64,000 nucleotides of DNA, taken from positions 3,767 to 67,766 of the forward strand of contig CALRPI020000027.1 of the NCBI GenBank assembly GCA_943370025.1. Direction: 5' to 3'. The stretch's first letter is position 1, and each line of letters begins with the position of its first letter. Positions 23,923 to 33,814 of this stretch are shown here, in pieces. Position numbers and translations under genes: made by a program. Below the pieces are notes generated by a model. It saw only the letters and a list, made by a program, of their open reading frames with translations, ran no database searches and was not told the DNA's origin. Source of the DNA: JAAUUE01 sp943370025 (GTDB taxonomy: Bacteria; Cyanobacteriota; Cyanobacteriia; Cyanobacteriales; JAAUUE01).

Positions 23923-24330
23923 CTAGGGACGCTGCGTTGCGATCGCCAGTTTTGCACCTTTAACCTGCCGGATTTGATCCATAACGGCAATTACACGATC
24001 GTGGGTGACAGAACCATCTGCATTGAGAACAATCACTAAATCTTGACCGGGTTGATTAGCGGATCGAATCGCATTTTGTAACGATTCCAGCGACACTTGA
24101 TTTTTGTTGAAGTAAAGATTGCCTGCTCTATCTAGGGTCACTGTTGCCCGAACCAGCTCTTGAGGTTTGGCAGATTTTGCTTCGGGTAAGTTCACTGCCA
24201 GACCTTCAACTCGCCCTAAAAACAGAGTGGACATAATAAAGAAGGTAAGAATGGCAAAGATGACATCAATCATCGGCACGATATTAATTTGTGGCGGGAC
24301 TTCTGGCTCATCGATTGAGTGTCGTCGCAT
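23923..24330 (-). CDS. exbD: ExbD-type biopolymer transport protein
   Basis: 135 aa with one N-terminal membrane helix, PQINIVPMIDVIFAILTFFI, containing the conserved Asp (MIDVIF) needed for proton use. The periplasmic domain follows (VTLDRAGNLYFNKNQVSLES; NADGSVTHDRVIAVMDQIRQ). It would form the ExbB-ExbD motor that energises the TonB-like protein. Its start overlaps the exbB end by 23 bases. Confidence 0.93.
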   Translation of the reverse strand: MRRHSIDEPEVPPQINIVPMIDVIFAILTFFIMSTLFLGRVEGLAVNLPEAKSAKPQELVRATVTLDRAGNLYFNKNQVSLESLQNAIRSANQPGQDLVIVLNADGSVTHDRVIAVMDQIRQVKGAKLAIATQRP

Positions 24331-24970
24331 AGATTCCCTCCCGATTCCGTTTCAAGTGCCGCCGATGCAGCAATTCCAACTGGGCTGAGCATTCCTGAAT
24401 CAGTGCCAGTTGACGCAGATAAAACCCACGAAATGTATTAGCAAAAAATAGGGTGAATAAAGCCACAACCAGTCCAAAGGCTGTGGAAACAAGGGCTTCA
24501 CTGATGCCAGACGTAACCCCTGCTGTTTTCGTCCCTCCCACATCCCCCAAATTCAAAGAATTGAAAGACTGAATTAGTCCTAAAACTGTCCCCAACAGAC
24601 CCAGCAGAGGGGCGAGGGTCACAATCGTATCAAAAATATTGCTAAAGCGTTTTAGCACTGGAATTTCAGCCTGAATTGCCCCATCGATCGCTAGGGCAAA
24701 CTCTTCCGGCTCGCCATCTTCCAGGGTAATCGCCCCCAAAAAAATGCGGGCAATCGGCAAATCGACATGACGTTGCAGCTTTTCGATCGCAAGTCCGGGT
24801 TCATCTCGATATAAATCTAGAGAGGTCTTCACCACCTGATTCTGGCGGCAACTGACACGATACCAGAAGACAATCCGCTCCACAATCAAAGCAGTTGACA
24901 CAATTGAAAATAGCAGCAACGGAACAGCAACAATTCCCGCCGCCATTAGAATCTCACCAAGTTTTTGCAT
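24308..24970 (-). CDS. exbB: ExbB/TolQ/MotA-family proton channel protein
   Basis: 220 aa with three membrane helices: one near the N-terminus (GIVAVPLLLFSIVSTALIVE) and two in the conserved core (FDTIVTLAPLLGLLGTVLGL; GISEALVSTAFGLVVALFTL). These belong to the MotA/TolQ/ExbB family. It is the first gene of the uptake operon on the minus strand, and a Fur-box-like palindrome lies about 65-90 bases upstream. It could serve other TonB-dependent systems too, but the gene order ties it to this cluster. Confidence 0.93.
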   Translation of the reverse strand: MQKLGEILMAAGIVAVPLLLFSIVSTALIVERIVFWYRVSCRQNQVVKTSLDLYRDEPGLAIEKLQRHVDLPIARIFLGAITLEDGEPEEFALAIDGAIQAEIPVLKRFSNIFDTIVTLAPLLGLLGTVLGLIQSFNSLNLGDVGGTKTAGVTSGISEALVSTAFGLVVALFTLFFANTFRGFYLRQLALIQECSAQLELLHRRHLKRNREGIYATTLNR

Positions 24971-25034
24971 AGCTTTTCCTACCGGATGAAATTAGCTCCT
25001 CTTGACACCATTTCTTTCAGGAGGGCTAGTTAAT

Positions 25035-25062
25035 TGAGAAAGAATCTCATTAAAAATGAGAT
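25035..25062 (-). promoter_or_regulatory. Candidate Fur box upstream of the uptake operon
   Basis: The 19-base perfect inverted repeat ATCTCATTAAAAATGAGAT lies at 25044-25062. A second, overlapping palindrome TGAGAAAGAATCTCA begins at 25035, so the GAGA/TCTC half-site occurs three times. Size and A/T-rich spacing fit a Fur operator, and the genes that follow are of the iron-regulated type. The call is by pattern and context. Confidence 0.55.
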
Positions 25063-25141
25063 GACATCACCATACAACACTTGCGATTAGTTCGCAACTA
25101 TAATTTCAGACTTATCTGATCTATAGAACCGATTTGATATC

Positions 25142-25309
25142 TCAGAAAGTAGCTGCAAGCCTTTTCAGCATTAGCCGGACAAAGCAGAGGTTGATTTTAG
25201 TTTCTGCATGAGATAGAGTTCGCTCAAAGTTCTTCACCAAACTTTTACAACATTCCATCCAAGCATTGGAGCGTTCGATTACCAATCTCGCTACTGCTGG
25301 GACAAACCC
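25142..25309 (-). pseudogene. C-terminal remnant of an IS5-family transposase
   Basis: A 55-codon frame without a start reads GFVPAVARLVIERSNAWMEC, then KSLVKNFERTLSHAETKIN and LCFVRLMLKRLA, ending in TGA at 25142. The ERSNAWM...KNFERT pattern is the C-terminal end of cyanobacterial IS5-type DDE transposases. The rest of the gene is absent; the DNA to the right (25310-25416) holds only repeats. Confidence 0.75.
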
Positions 25310-25383
25310 AGAATAGATAAATTATGTTTTTGGGTTAGTTGCTCTCTGTTTTGTTGAGCCTGCTGCCTGCGCTTGACGGAGAG

Positions 25384-25560
25384 GATCCCCCTAAATCCCC
25401 CTTCAAAAGGGGGACTTACAGCAGTTTGAGAGTGGGTGGCTGTAGCCACCCACTCTCAAACCCAACATGGATAGGACTTGCAATATTTATGGCGTGTCTC
25501 ATTTGAACGCAAAGTGCTGTAAATTAATCCCCCCCCTTTTGTAGGGGGGCTGGGGGGGAT
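25384..25560. repeat. Nested repeats: C-rich palindromes around a family-2 element
   Basis: Family-2 copy at 25417-25521: ends TACAGCAGTTTGAGAG and CGCAAAGTGCTGTA, with hairpin GAGTGGGTGGCTGTAGCCAC. It is preceded by GATCCCCCTAAATCCCCC...GGGGGACT (25384-25415) and followed by a C-run/G-run palindrome (25525-25560). All of it is non-coding and lies 3' of the first DUF4347 gene. Confidence 0.65.
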
Positions 25561-25597
25561 CAAAACCTGAAAACTAGTCGGGGGCTAGGGGCGATGA

Positions 25598-28500
25598 CTA
25601 GATCGAGACGAAATTGCTAGTGCTTAGGCTAGTAGCCGCAACTCCGGTTAATACCGCCAAGGATATGGTGTTGGTAAATAGAGGCGAAGTTGGCAGCACG
25701 CCGATCGCAGTATTGCCCGTTCCTTGAGTAATTCTCAGATCAGAGAATTTTAAGCCTTGGGCAAGCTCGATGATATCAACCCCCGGAGTAAAGTCCGTGA
25801 TGGTGTCTGTACCTCTGCCGATTTGGATGCGGAAGCGATCGCTCCCTCCGCCCCCAGTGAGGGTATCATTGCCAAAACCTCCCACGATCAGGTCATTACC
25901 CGGAGTCCCATTGATCGTTACTGCACTTTGAGGTGCAGTAACAGTAATCCCTAGGTTATCGGAGTTGGAACTAACACTATTTAATAGTGGCTCCAGATTG
26001 CCTCGTCCAAAGGGGCTGAGGTTAACAATCAGCCCATTACCCCCAGTGCGTTGATTCCAAGCTTTATAGACCACACCATTATTCACTGTCCCTTCAAAGC
26101 CAACTTCCGGGACAAATCTAATCCGATTGTTACTATTTGATGCCAGCAGGAAGCCAGAGGCAAAAGGATTCGGGGGATTATTTTGTAAGTTATATTTAGT
26201 AACTAATGCTTGAGCTAGGTCTGACCAACTGCCCCCATTATTAGTGGAATATTGCCAAGTGCCGCCCGTATTGTTGACTTGGGTAATAGCAATTCCTCGA
26301 TCAACAGCATTACCAATGGAAGTACCAAGGAAGGTACTTACTAATCCACCGAGATTAGAAGCAATGTTGTTATCAATACTGGCTAGTTTAGGGGCGATCG
26401 CAGTCAATGTCGGCTGGGGCGGAGCAGCTAAATTTAGAGCGGTGTTGCCAGTCCCTAAAGTGCCAACCCATGCACCTTGGTAGCTATTGTCATTAACGGT
26501 AATATTAGTCCCCAGTACGATCGCCGCAGCAGGATTACTGGTGACAGTTGCATACTCTCCACGATTCCGAAAAGACTTAGTTTTAGAAATATCAGTCCCA
26601 AAACTATTGTTCAGTACTTTAATCCCAGTAACATCTTCGGAGCGAAATAGCTCCATACCATTCGTTTCATAGTCATAGCCACTAGCGGCGACTAAGTTAC
26701 GTTGAAAGGTAATATTATCGGATTTGCCATCAATGAATACTGACCAACGCTGACTACCCAAAGGTAAGTTGCCCGTGACATCCGTGCCGATCTTGTTATC
26801 CTCCACAAAAACTCCCGTCGAGCCTGCCCGAATCACCAATGCTGAAGTTGTATTCCCGGAAATGAGATTATTTCTGACAACGGTGTTGGGGCTACGGTGG
26901 ATATAAAGTCCCTGGGATACATTGGCATCACCCCACCAGCTATTGCCTAAGCCCACAGTTCCAGAGGTATCGGTACTGATGTAGTTATTTTCGATGACTA
27001 CTCCACTTGGTCCCCCAGCATTGAGGTTGTAATTGTTTCCATCGCCAACTTTGATGCCACTACTCTGGAAACGGTTGATAATCAAACCCTTGGCAATGCT
27101 GTTATTACTGCCAGTCCGAAAAGTTAGACCATTGGTGGAATCAGCTAAATAAGAGGTGGAGGCATTGAAAGCAGCAATGCTGTCACCCCGGAGTTCGATC
27201 GCAGGCTTTCCCCCAGAACTAGGTTGAGTCGTCCCATCAAGATTAATCTGGTCAGTAATTGCTGGTAACGGAGTCAGCAAACTAATAGATTGCACACCTC
27301 CAGCCCCAATATTGAAGACCACATTATCAACTCCCGGTTTGGCATTGGCATCAAGAATCGCCTGACGCAGAGAACCTGCTCCAGAATCATTGGTATTTGT
27401 CACCGTGAAATTTGTCACAACTGGAGGTGCAGTAACAGTAATTCCTAGGTTATCGGAGTTGGAACTAACACTATTCAATAATGGAGCCATATTGCCTCTA
27501 TTTAAGGGGCTGAGATTCACAATCAAGCCATTCCCACCAGTACGTTGATTCCATGCTTGGTAGGTGACTCCATCATTGATCGTCCCTGCAAAACCGGCAT
27601 TAGGAACAAATCTAATCCTGTTGTTACTATTTGATGCCAGCAGAAAGGCTGAAGCAAAAGGATTAGGGGGATTGTTTTGCAATTTATACTTGCTAATTAG
27701 TGCTTGCGCTAGGTCTGACCAGTTTGTGCCATTGTTGGTGGAATATTGCCAAGTTCCACCCGTATTGTTGACCTTGGTAATGGCAATTCCTTGATCAACA
27801 GCATTACCAATGGAAGTACGGAGGAAAGTACTCACCAAGCTACCCACATTAGAGGTAATGTTGTTAACAATACTGGCTAGTTTAGGGGCGATCGCAGTCA
27901 ATGTCGGCTGAGGTGGAGCGGCTAAATTCAGAGCAGTGTTGCCAGTCCCTAGAGTTCCCACCCATGCACCTTGATATCGATTGCCGGAGACAGTGCTATT
28001 AGTACCGAGTACGATCGCCGCAGCAGGATTATTAGTGACAGTTTGATACTGTCCTCTATTTCTCAAGGATTTAGTGCCACTGATGTCAGTCCCAAAAGTA
28101 TTGTTTAGTACCTTGATACCAGTAACATCTTCGGAGCGGAATAGCTCCATCCCATTCGTTTCATAGTCATAGCCACTAGCAGCCACCAAGTTGCGTTGAA
28201 AGGTAATATTATCGGATTTGCCATCGATGAATACTGACCAGCGTTGACTGCCCAACGGTAAGCTACCTGTAACATCAGTCCCGATCTTGTTGTCTTCCAC
28301 TAAAACTCCTGTCGAGCCTGCTCGAATCGCCAAGGCGGAAGTTGTACTGCCAGAGATGAGATTATTTCTAACGACGGTGTTGGGGCTACGGTGGATATAA
28401 AGCCCTTGAGACATATTGGGATCACCCCACCAACTATTGCCCAGACCCACGGTTCCAGAGGTATCGGTACTTATGTAGTTATTTTCAATAACTACTCCTC

Positions 28501-29461
28501 TTGGTCCACCAGCCCCTACGTTGTAGTTGTTCCCATTGCCAACTTTGATGCCACTGCTCTGGAAGCGATTAATAATGAAACCCTTGGCAACGCTGTTGTT
28601 ACTGCCAGTCCGAAAAGTTAAACCATTGGTGAAGTCACCTAGATAGGCATTTGATACATTAAAAGCAGGAATTTGGTCGCCCCGGAGTTCGATCGCAGGC
28701 TTTCCCCCAGAACCGGGTTGGGTCGTGCCATCAAGATTAATCTGGCTAGTAATTGCTGGCAGCGGAGTCAGCAGGGCGATCGATTGTGCACCTCCAGTCC
28801 CAATATTAAACACAACATTATCTGCTCCGGGGGTCGCATTAGCATTAGTGATGGCTTGCCTGAGGGAACCAGTTCCTGAATCGTTCGTGTTTGTGACTGT
28901 AAAGGTAGCTAACACATCTTGATAAGCATCCCGGACTGTTTGGGTGAAGCCTTGCCCAGCTTCGATCGCTCCGGTGGCTGTTTCTAAAACCCAATTCCCG
29001 CCCTTGCTGGAGTTGCCAGTGAGATCCGTTGAAGCTGCCACATCTGCCCCAGTAATTTGGCTGAGTTGATTAATAAATTGCGATCCCGCATCTCCTACTG
29101 CCACATCACAACCATAAATCAACAAGTCTGGAGTCTTGCCTTCTAGAGGCTGAAACCATTTTTGAAGAGAGGTTTTGTATTGATCAAGATTATTTGTACT
29201 TAAATTAGTGGAGCCTATTTGCACAGTCCCCGGACTGCCGTGGCTGAAGATTTGGATGCTTTCGATTAAGCCTTGCTTGTGGCTCAGATAATTGGTAATT
29301 TGCTCTATCCCATCTTGAGTTGGGTCTATCAATACAGCTTCGGTATTGGCGGCTAACCCTGTCAAAAGCTCGGCAAGGTTGTCTACTCCACTATCAATAA
29401 AAACAATATTTGTTGCTGTCTGATTGGATAGATTTTGTTGTTGGTCAATTGAGCTAATCAT
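25598..29461 (-). CDS. DUF4347 / two beta-helix modules / RTX-end protein (paralogue 1)
   Basis: A 1287 aa protein. Residues about 15-180: DUF4347 (TNIVFIDSGVDNLAELLTGL; ESIQIFSHGSPGTVQIG; DLLIYGCDVAVGDAGSQFI). Then two near-identical modules of about 490 residues, each starting FTVTNTNDSG-GSLRQAI, with parallel beta-helix-type repeats (RSPNTVVRNNLISG; VFVEDNKIGTDVTG) and a domain with GTWQYSTNNG. The C-terminal RTX calcium-binding patch is GTPGNDLIVGGFGNDTLTGG followed by FRIQIGRGTDTITDF. Together these suggest a secreted surface or matrix protein exported by a type I system, though no exporter gene is in the window. There is no classical signal peptide. It has two paralogues downstream in this window. 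Confidence 0.8.
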   Translation of the reverse strand: MISSIDQQQNLSNQTATNIVFIDSGVDNLAELLTGLAANTEAVLIDPTQDGIEQITNYLSHKQGLIESIQIFSHGSPGTVQIGSTNLSTNNLDQYKTSLQKWFQPLEGKTPDLLIYGCDVAVGDAGSQFINQLSQITGADVAASTDLTGNSSKGGNWVLETATGAIEAGQGFTQTVRDAYQDVLATFTVTNTNDSGTGSLRQAITNANATPGADNVVFNIGTGGAQSIALLTPLPAITSQINLDGTTQPGSGGKPAIELRGDQIPAFNVSNAYLGDFTNGLTFRTGSNNSVAKGFIINRFQSSGIKVGNGNNYNVGAGGPRGVVIENNYISTDTSGTVGLGNSWWGDPNMSQGLYIHRSPNTVVRNNLISGSTTSALAIRAGSTGVLVEDNKIGTDVTGSLPLGSQRWSVFIDGKSDNITFQRNLVAASGYDYETNGMELFRSEDVTGIKVLNNTFGTDISGTKSLRNRGQYQTVTNNPAAAIVLGTNSTVSGNRYQGAWVGTLGTGNTALNLAAPPQPTLTAIAPKLASIVNNITSNVGSLVSTFLRTSIGNAVDQGIAITKVNNTGGTWQYSTNNGTNWSDLAQALISKYKLQNNPPNPFASAFLLASNSNNRIRFVPNAGFAGTINDGVTYQAWNQRTGGNGLIVNLSPLNRGNMAPLLNSVSSNSDNLGITVTAPPVVTNFTVTNTNDSGAGSLRQAILDANAKPGVDNVVFNIGAGGVQSISLLTPLPAITDQINLDGTTQPSSGGKPAIELRGDSIAAFNASTSYLADSTNGLTFRTGSNNSIAKGLIINRFQSSGIKVGDGNNYNLNAGGPSGVVIENNYISTDTSGTVGLGNSWWGDANVSQGLYIHRSPNTVVRNNLISGNTTSALVIRAGSTGVFVEDNKIGTDVTGNLPLGSQRWSVFIDGKSDNITFQRNLVAASGYDYETNGMELFRSEDVTGIKVLNNSFGTDISKTKSFRNRGEYATVTSNPAAAIVLGTNITVNDNSYQGAWVGTLGTGNTALNLAAPPQPTLTAIAPKLASIDNNIASNLGGLVSTFLGTSIGNAVDRGIAITQVNNTGGTWQYSTNNGGSWSDLAQALVTKYNLQNNPPNPFASGFLLASNSNNRIRFVPEVGFEGTVNNGVVYKAWNQRTGGNGLIVNLSPFGRGNLEPLLNSVSSNSDNLGITVTAPQSAVTINGTPGNDLIVGGFGNDTLTGGGGSDRFRIQIGRGTDTITDFTPGVDIIELAQGLKFSDLRITQGTGNTAIGVLPTSPLFTNTISLAVLTGVAATSLSTSNFVSI

Positions 29462-29562
29462 AGAAAACTACTCCTAAAGATTAATTACATAAGTTTTGGG
29501 AACCCTTGCTCCGCTGGAGTTTCCTCCATCAGAATGGGTCTAATCTCCTTGACATTTATTAC

Positions 29563-29654
29563 TAGGACTTACGCACTGCTAACAAATTATTTAGGGTTTG
29601 GGAGGGCTGAGGGTCGTCGAAGCCCGCAAAAACCGACCAATACATAAGTCCTAC
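29563..29654. repeat. Family-1 MITE-like repeat at the 3' end of paralogue 2
   Basis: The ends are TAGGACTTACGC and ATAAGTCCTA. The inner hairpin runs from GTTT-GGGAGGGC to GCCCGCAAAAAC with tip TGAGGGTCGTCGAA. The TAG stop codon of the neighbouring 1387-residue gene (29651-29653) is part of the element's terminal TAGGACTT. Confidence 0.7.
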
Positions 29655-32600
29655 AAGTTAGAAATTGTCAAGAAACTATTCGAGCTGAGGCTATTAGCTG
29701 TTACTCCAGTTAAGACAGCAAGCGGTTTGTCACTAGCAAATAAAGTTTTTGGTTGTAGACTAATCACGGTAGCTCCTAATTCTTGAGTAATCTGGAGATC
29801 AGAGAGTTGGATGCCTCTGTTAAGTTCGAGAAAGTCAACTCCGATGGTGAAGTCGGCGATCGTATCTGTACCTTTATTGAGTTGCAAGCGGAAGCGATCG
29901 CTGCCTGCACCCCCGGTTAAAATATCATCTCCAACTCCACCAATCAAAAGATCGTTTCCTTTCTCGCCATCAAGAACATCACGACCCCGGCCACCCCGGA
30001 GAAGATCATCTCCAGCGCAACCACAAATGGTGTCCTTGCCATAGCCACCAAAGAGACGATCGCTCCCCTGCCCCCCAGAAATAAAATCCTTGCCTCTGCC
30101 ACCATAAATCATGTCATCCCCCGCGTTGCCAGCAAGGAAATCGCCGCCTCTACCACCATAGATGGTGTCATAGCCACGATTACCCCTAATCACATCTGCC
30201 CCTGCCCCACCAAAGAGGCGATCGTCTCCCCTTCCTCCCCGAATAAAATCTCTACCTCGATCGCCATGGATCAGATCAGCTCCAGCGCCGCCATAAAGAT
30301 TATTTTTACCGACAGTACCCATGATAATATCTGCTCCTTTTTGTCCGTAGATAGTATTAGCCGTAGTTGTCGCGATTAAGCGATCGCTATATTCCGTACC
30401 CCAGATAGTATTTGCGATCGGATTGGGTTTTTGTTGACCCATGATTTGTTCACAAAGGCAATCATCCTCGTTCTCTTCAGAGGTATTGGTGTTTGCACCT
30501 ATATTTTGGCGATCGTGCCAACCTTCTCTATGGCTATCCCAACCTTCTCTATGACTAGAAGCTGCAAAATCAAATCCAGAGTTAGTCAACTCTCCTACAA
30601 CCACTGACCTAGGGGTTTCTGGAGCCGGAGGATTTCTCAATAATCGCAATACCTCAAGGGGAATTACTGGTGATTCTAAGGAATTATTTACTGGAGAGTT
30701 CGGTGTCACAAATCGTGGATTAACAACTGTTTCTGAATTAATCATCAAAGGAGGCATAACTCGTGGAGTGACTAATTGTGGAATGGCAGCAACAGGCGAA
30801 TTAACAACAGGCGGGTTAACAACAGGCGGGTTAACTACTGGAGGATTAACAACAGGTGGATTGATAACAGGCGGGTTAACTACTGGAGGATTGACAACTG
30901 GAGGATTGACAACAGGCGGGTTAACGGCTGGAGGATTAACAACAGGCGGGTTAACAATAGGTGGATTAACTATTGGAGGGTTAACTACTGGAGGATTGCC
31001 AACAGGCGGGTTAACGGCTGGAGGATTAACAACAGGCGGGTTAATAATAGGCGGATTAACTACTGGAGGGTTAACTACTGGAGGATTGACAACAGGCGGG
31101 TTAACGGTTGGAGGATTGACAACAGGAGGATTGACAACAGGAGGATTGACAACTGGTGGATTAACAACAGGAGGATTGACAACTGGTGGATTAACAACAG
31201 GAGGATTGACAACAGGTGGATTGACAACAGGTGGGTTAACGGTTGGAGGATTGACAACAGGTGGGTTAACGGTTGGAGGATTGACAACAGGAGGATTGAC
31301 AACAGGTGGGTTAACGATTGGAGGATTAACAACAGGTGGATTAACTACTGGTGGATTGACAACAGGCGGATTGACAACAGGCGGATTAACAACAGGTGGG
31401 TTAACTACTGGAGGATTAACTACTGGAGGATTAACGATTGGAGGATTGACAACAGGTGGATTGACAACAGGTGGATTGACAACAGGCGGATTAACTACAG
31501 GTGGGTTAACTACTGGAGGATTAACTACTGGAGGATTAACTACTGGAGGATTAACGATTGGAGGATTAACGATTGGAGGATTAACTACTGGAGGATTAAC
31601 GATTGGAGGATTAACGATTGGAGGATTAACGATTGGAGGATTAACGATTGGAGGATTAACGATTGGAGGATTGACAACAGGTGGATTAACTACTGGTGGA
31701 TTGACAACAGGTGGATTAACAACAGGTGGATTGACAATAGGCGGGTTAACAACAGGCGGATTGACAATAGGCGGGTTAACAACAGGCGGAGGGGGAGTAG
31801 TTACTTCAATTTTTAGGCTGTCAGAATTAGAGCTAACGCTGTTTAATAGGGGCGCTAAATTGCCTCTTCCAGAGGGATTAATATTAACAATTAGTCCATT
31901 GCCACCAGTTCTTTGATTCCATGCTTGGTAGATCACGCCATTATTGACCGTACCCACAAACCCAGTATTGGGAACGAACCTAAGGCGATTATTGCTATCA
32001 GCAGAGAGCAGGAATGCTGAGGTAAAAGGGTTGCGAGGATTGTTTTGGAAGTTGTATTTAGTAACTAGTGCCGGGGCTAGGTCTGACCAGTTGGCTCCAT
32101 TATTTGTTGAGTATTGCCAAGTTCCTCCGGTATTGTTGACCTTGGTAATAGCAATGCCTTGGTCAGGGGCGTTAGCAATGGAACTACCAACTAAACTACT
32201 AACTAGGCTGCCTTGGTTGGCGGTGGGGGTAATATTATTGGCGATCGCAGCTAGTTGGGGAGCGATCGCATTCAGGATTGGTTGCGGTGGAGCAGGCAAA
32301 TTTAGGGCTGTATTTCCAGCGCCCAGAGTCCCCACCCATGATCCCTGATAGGTATTTCCAGTTACGATGCTGCCACTACCAAGCACGATCGCAGCGGCTG
32401 GGTTTGTAGTCAGGGTTTCGTACTGCCCTCTATTTCTTAGGGGCTTAGTACCCGTAATATCTGTGCCAAATTTATTGTCGAGGACTTTGATCCCGGTGAC
32501 AAACTCTGATCGAAACATCTCCATACCATTCGTTTCATAGTCAAAGCCACTAGCGGCGACTAAGTTGCGTTGAAAGGTGATGTTATCAGAATTACCATCG

Positions 32601-33814
32601 ATGAAAACCGACCAGCGTTGACTGCCTAGGGGAAAGTTGCCAGTGACATCGGTGCCGATCTTGTTGTCTTCTACCAAAACTCCCGTGGAGCCAGCCCGGA
32701 TCACCAACGCCGAAGTTGTATTGCCAGAAATTAGATTATTTCTGACGATCGTATTCGGGCTACGGTGAATATACAGAGCATGGGCTACATTGGGATCACC
32801 CCACCAGCTATTGCCCAAACCTACAGTGCCAGTGATATCAGTACTGATATAGTTATTTTCAATTAATACGCCACTGGGTCCCCCTGCCCAGACGCTGTAA
32901 TTATTCCCATCGCCAACTTTGATCCCATTCCCCTCAAAGCGATTAATGACAAAACCCTTAGCAATACTATTGCTACTGCCCGTCAAGAAAGTTAAGCCAT
33001 TGCCGTTGGTATTAACCGGAATTTTGTCACCCCGGAGTTCGATCGCAGGTCTCCCCCCCGAACCCGGCTGGGTAGTGCCATCCAGCTTGATCTGGCTAGT
33101 AATATTGGGTAGAGGGGTCAGCAGATCGATCGTCTGCACTCCCCCCCCGCCAATATTAAAAACAATATCATCAGCCCCAGCCGCAGCATTCGCATCAGTA
33201 ATGGCTTGCCGCAGAGAGCCAGTTCCAGAATTGTTGTTGTTAGTGACAGTGAAAGTTGCTAATACTCCTTGGTAAGTATCCCGAACTTTTTGCGTAAATG
33301 CCTGTCCTGCTTCGATGATCCCGGTGGTTTTCTCTAAGACCCAGTTGCCTCCCTGAGCAGAGCTACCAGTCAGATCAGTAGAAGCTGCAACATCAGCTCC
33401 GGTGATTTGACTTAACTTCTGAATAAATTCTGTGCCTGCTTCTCCCTCTCCTACGCTACAACCGTAAATTAAGAGGTCGGGGTTTTTCCCGCCGTCTAAG
33501 CTCTTAAACCATTGACCTAAGTATCTTTGATATTGATCCAAATTCTCGCTACTCAGCTTGGTGGCTCCTAGTTGCACTTGTCCTGCTTGTCCATGGCTGA
33601 ATATTTGGATACTTTCTACTCCTCCGGCTCTTTGGTTCAGGTAGTTAGTAATTTGGGCAACACCATCTTGAATTGGGTCTAAAACTACAGCTTCAGTATT
33701 AGATGCTAATTCTGCCAAAAGCTTAGAAATATTTTCTACTCTACTATCAATAAAGATGATATTTGTGGTTTCTTGACTAGATACGTTTGGTGTTAAATTA
33801 ACTAAGCTGACCAT
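29651..33814 (-). CDS. DUF4347 / beta-helix / NPPVV-repeat / RTX protein (paralogue 2)
   Basis: A 1387 aa protein. N-terminal DUF4347 (about 15-185; NIIFIDSRVENISKLLAEL; IFSHGQAGQVQLGATK) and one beta-helix-type module (about 190-670) are followed by about 65 tandem pentapeptides of the type NPPVV/NPPIV (about 675-1010). After a Ser/His-containing linker (HREGWDSHREGWHDRQ) comes a run of RTX nonapeptides (about 1165-1330; GGRGDDRLFGGAGADVI, GGVGDDILTGGAGSDRF). The Pro-rich stretch would be an extended rod between two folded parts. The RTX end implies calcium binding and type I secretion. Surface or matrix roles are inferred. Confidence 0.8.
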   Translation of the reverse strand: MVSLVNLTPNVSSQETTNIIFIDSRVENISKLLAELASNTEAVVLDPIQDGVAQITNYLNQRAGGVESIQIFSHGQAGQVQLGATKLSSENLDQYQRYLGQWFKSLDGGKNPDLLIYGCSVGEGEAGTEFIQKLSQITGADVAASTDLTGSSAQGGNWVLEKTTGIIEAGQAFTQKVRDTYQGVLATFTVTNNNNSGTGSLRQAITDANAAAGADDIVFNIGGGGVQTIDLLTPLPNITSQIKLDGTTQPGSGGRPAIELRGDKIPVNTNGNGLTFLTGSSNSIAKGFVINRFEGNGIKVGDGNNYSVWAGGPSGVLIENNYISTDITGTVGLGNSWWGDPNVAHALYIHRSPNTIVRNNLISGNTTSALVIRAGSTGVLVEDNKIGTDVTGNFPLGSQRWSVFIDGNSDNITFQRNLVAASGFDYETNGMEMFRSEFVTGIKVLDNKFGTDITGTKPLRNRGQYETLTTNPAAAIVLGSGSIVTGNTYQGSWVGTLGAGNTALNLPAPPQPILNAIAPQLAAIANNITPTANQGSLVSSLVGSSIANAPDQGIAITKVNNTGGTWQYSTNNGANWSDLAPALVTKYNFQNNPRNPFTSAFLLSADSNNRLRFVPNTGFVGTVNNGVIYQAWNQRTGGNGLIVNINPSGRGNLAPLLNSVSSNSDSLKIEVTTPPPPVVNPPIVNPPVVNPPIVNPPVVNPPVVNPPVVNPPVVNPPIVNPPIVNPPIVNPPIVNPPIVNPPVVNPPIVNPPIVNPPVVNPPVVNPPVVNPPVVNPPVVNPPVVNPPVVNPPIVNPPVVNPPVVNPPVVNPPVVNPPVVNPPVVNPPVVNPPIVNPPVVNPPVVNPPTVNPPVVNPPTVNPPVVNPPVVNPPVVNPPVVNPPVVNPPVVNPPVVNPPVVNPPTVNPPVVNPPVVNPPVVNPPIINPPVVNPPAVNPPVGNPPVVNPPIVNPPIVNPPVVNPPAVNPPVVNPPVVNPPVVNPPVINPPVVNPPVVNPPVVNPPVVNSPVAAIPQLVTPRVMPPLMINSETVVNPRFVTPNSPVNNSLESPVIPLEVLRLLRNPPAPETPRSVVVGELTNSGFDFAASSHREGWDSHREGWHDRQNIGANTNTSEENEDDCLCEQIMGQQKPNPIANTIWGTEYSDRLIATTTANTIYGQKGADIIMGTVGKNNLYGGAGADLIHGDRGRDFIRGGRGDDRLFGGAGADVIRGNRGYDTIYGGRGGDFLAGNAGDDMIYGGRGKDFISGGQGSDRLFGGYGKDTICGCAGDDLLRGGRGRDVLDGEKGNDLLIGGVGDDILTGGAGSDRFRLQLNKGTDTIADFTIGVDFLELNRGIQLSDLQITQELGATVISLQPKTLFASDKPLAVLTGVTANSLSSNSFLTISNL
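30790..31794 (-). repeat. 15-bp coding repeat (NPPVV units)
   Basis: About 65 copies of a 15-base unit encode N-P-P-[VI]-[VI] with rare T, A or G variants. On the plus strand the unit looks like GGAGGATTAACTACT. The unit length keeps all three plus-strand frames mostly open, which produces long artefact frames (TTGGL-type). Runs of identical units near 31565-31670 suggest recent slippage or unequal exchange. Confidence 0.9.

Noticed and set aside
30768..31916. Long plus-strand open frames rich in TTGGL or NRR(V/I)NN repeats
   Set aside because: They are the other strand of the 15-bp NPPVV coding repeat. Unit length divisible by three keeps them open, and DUF4347/RTX homology fixes the minus strand as coding.
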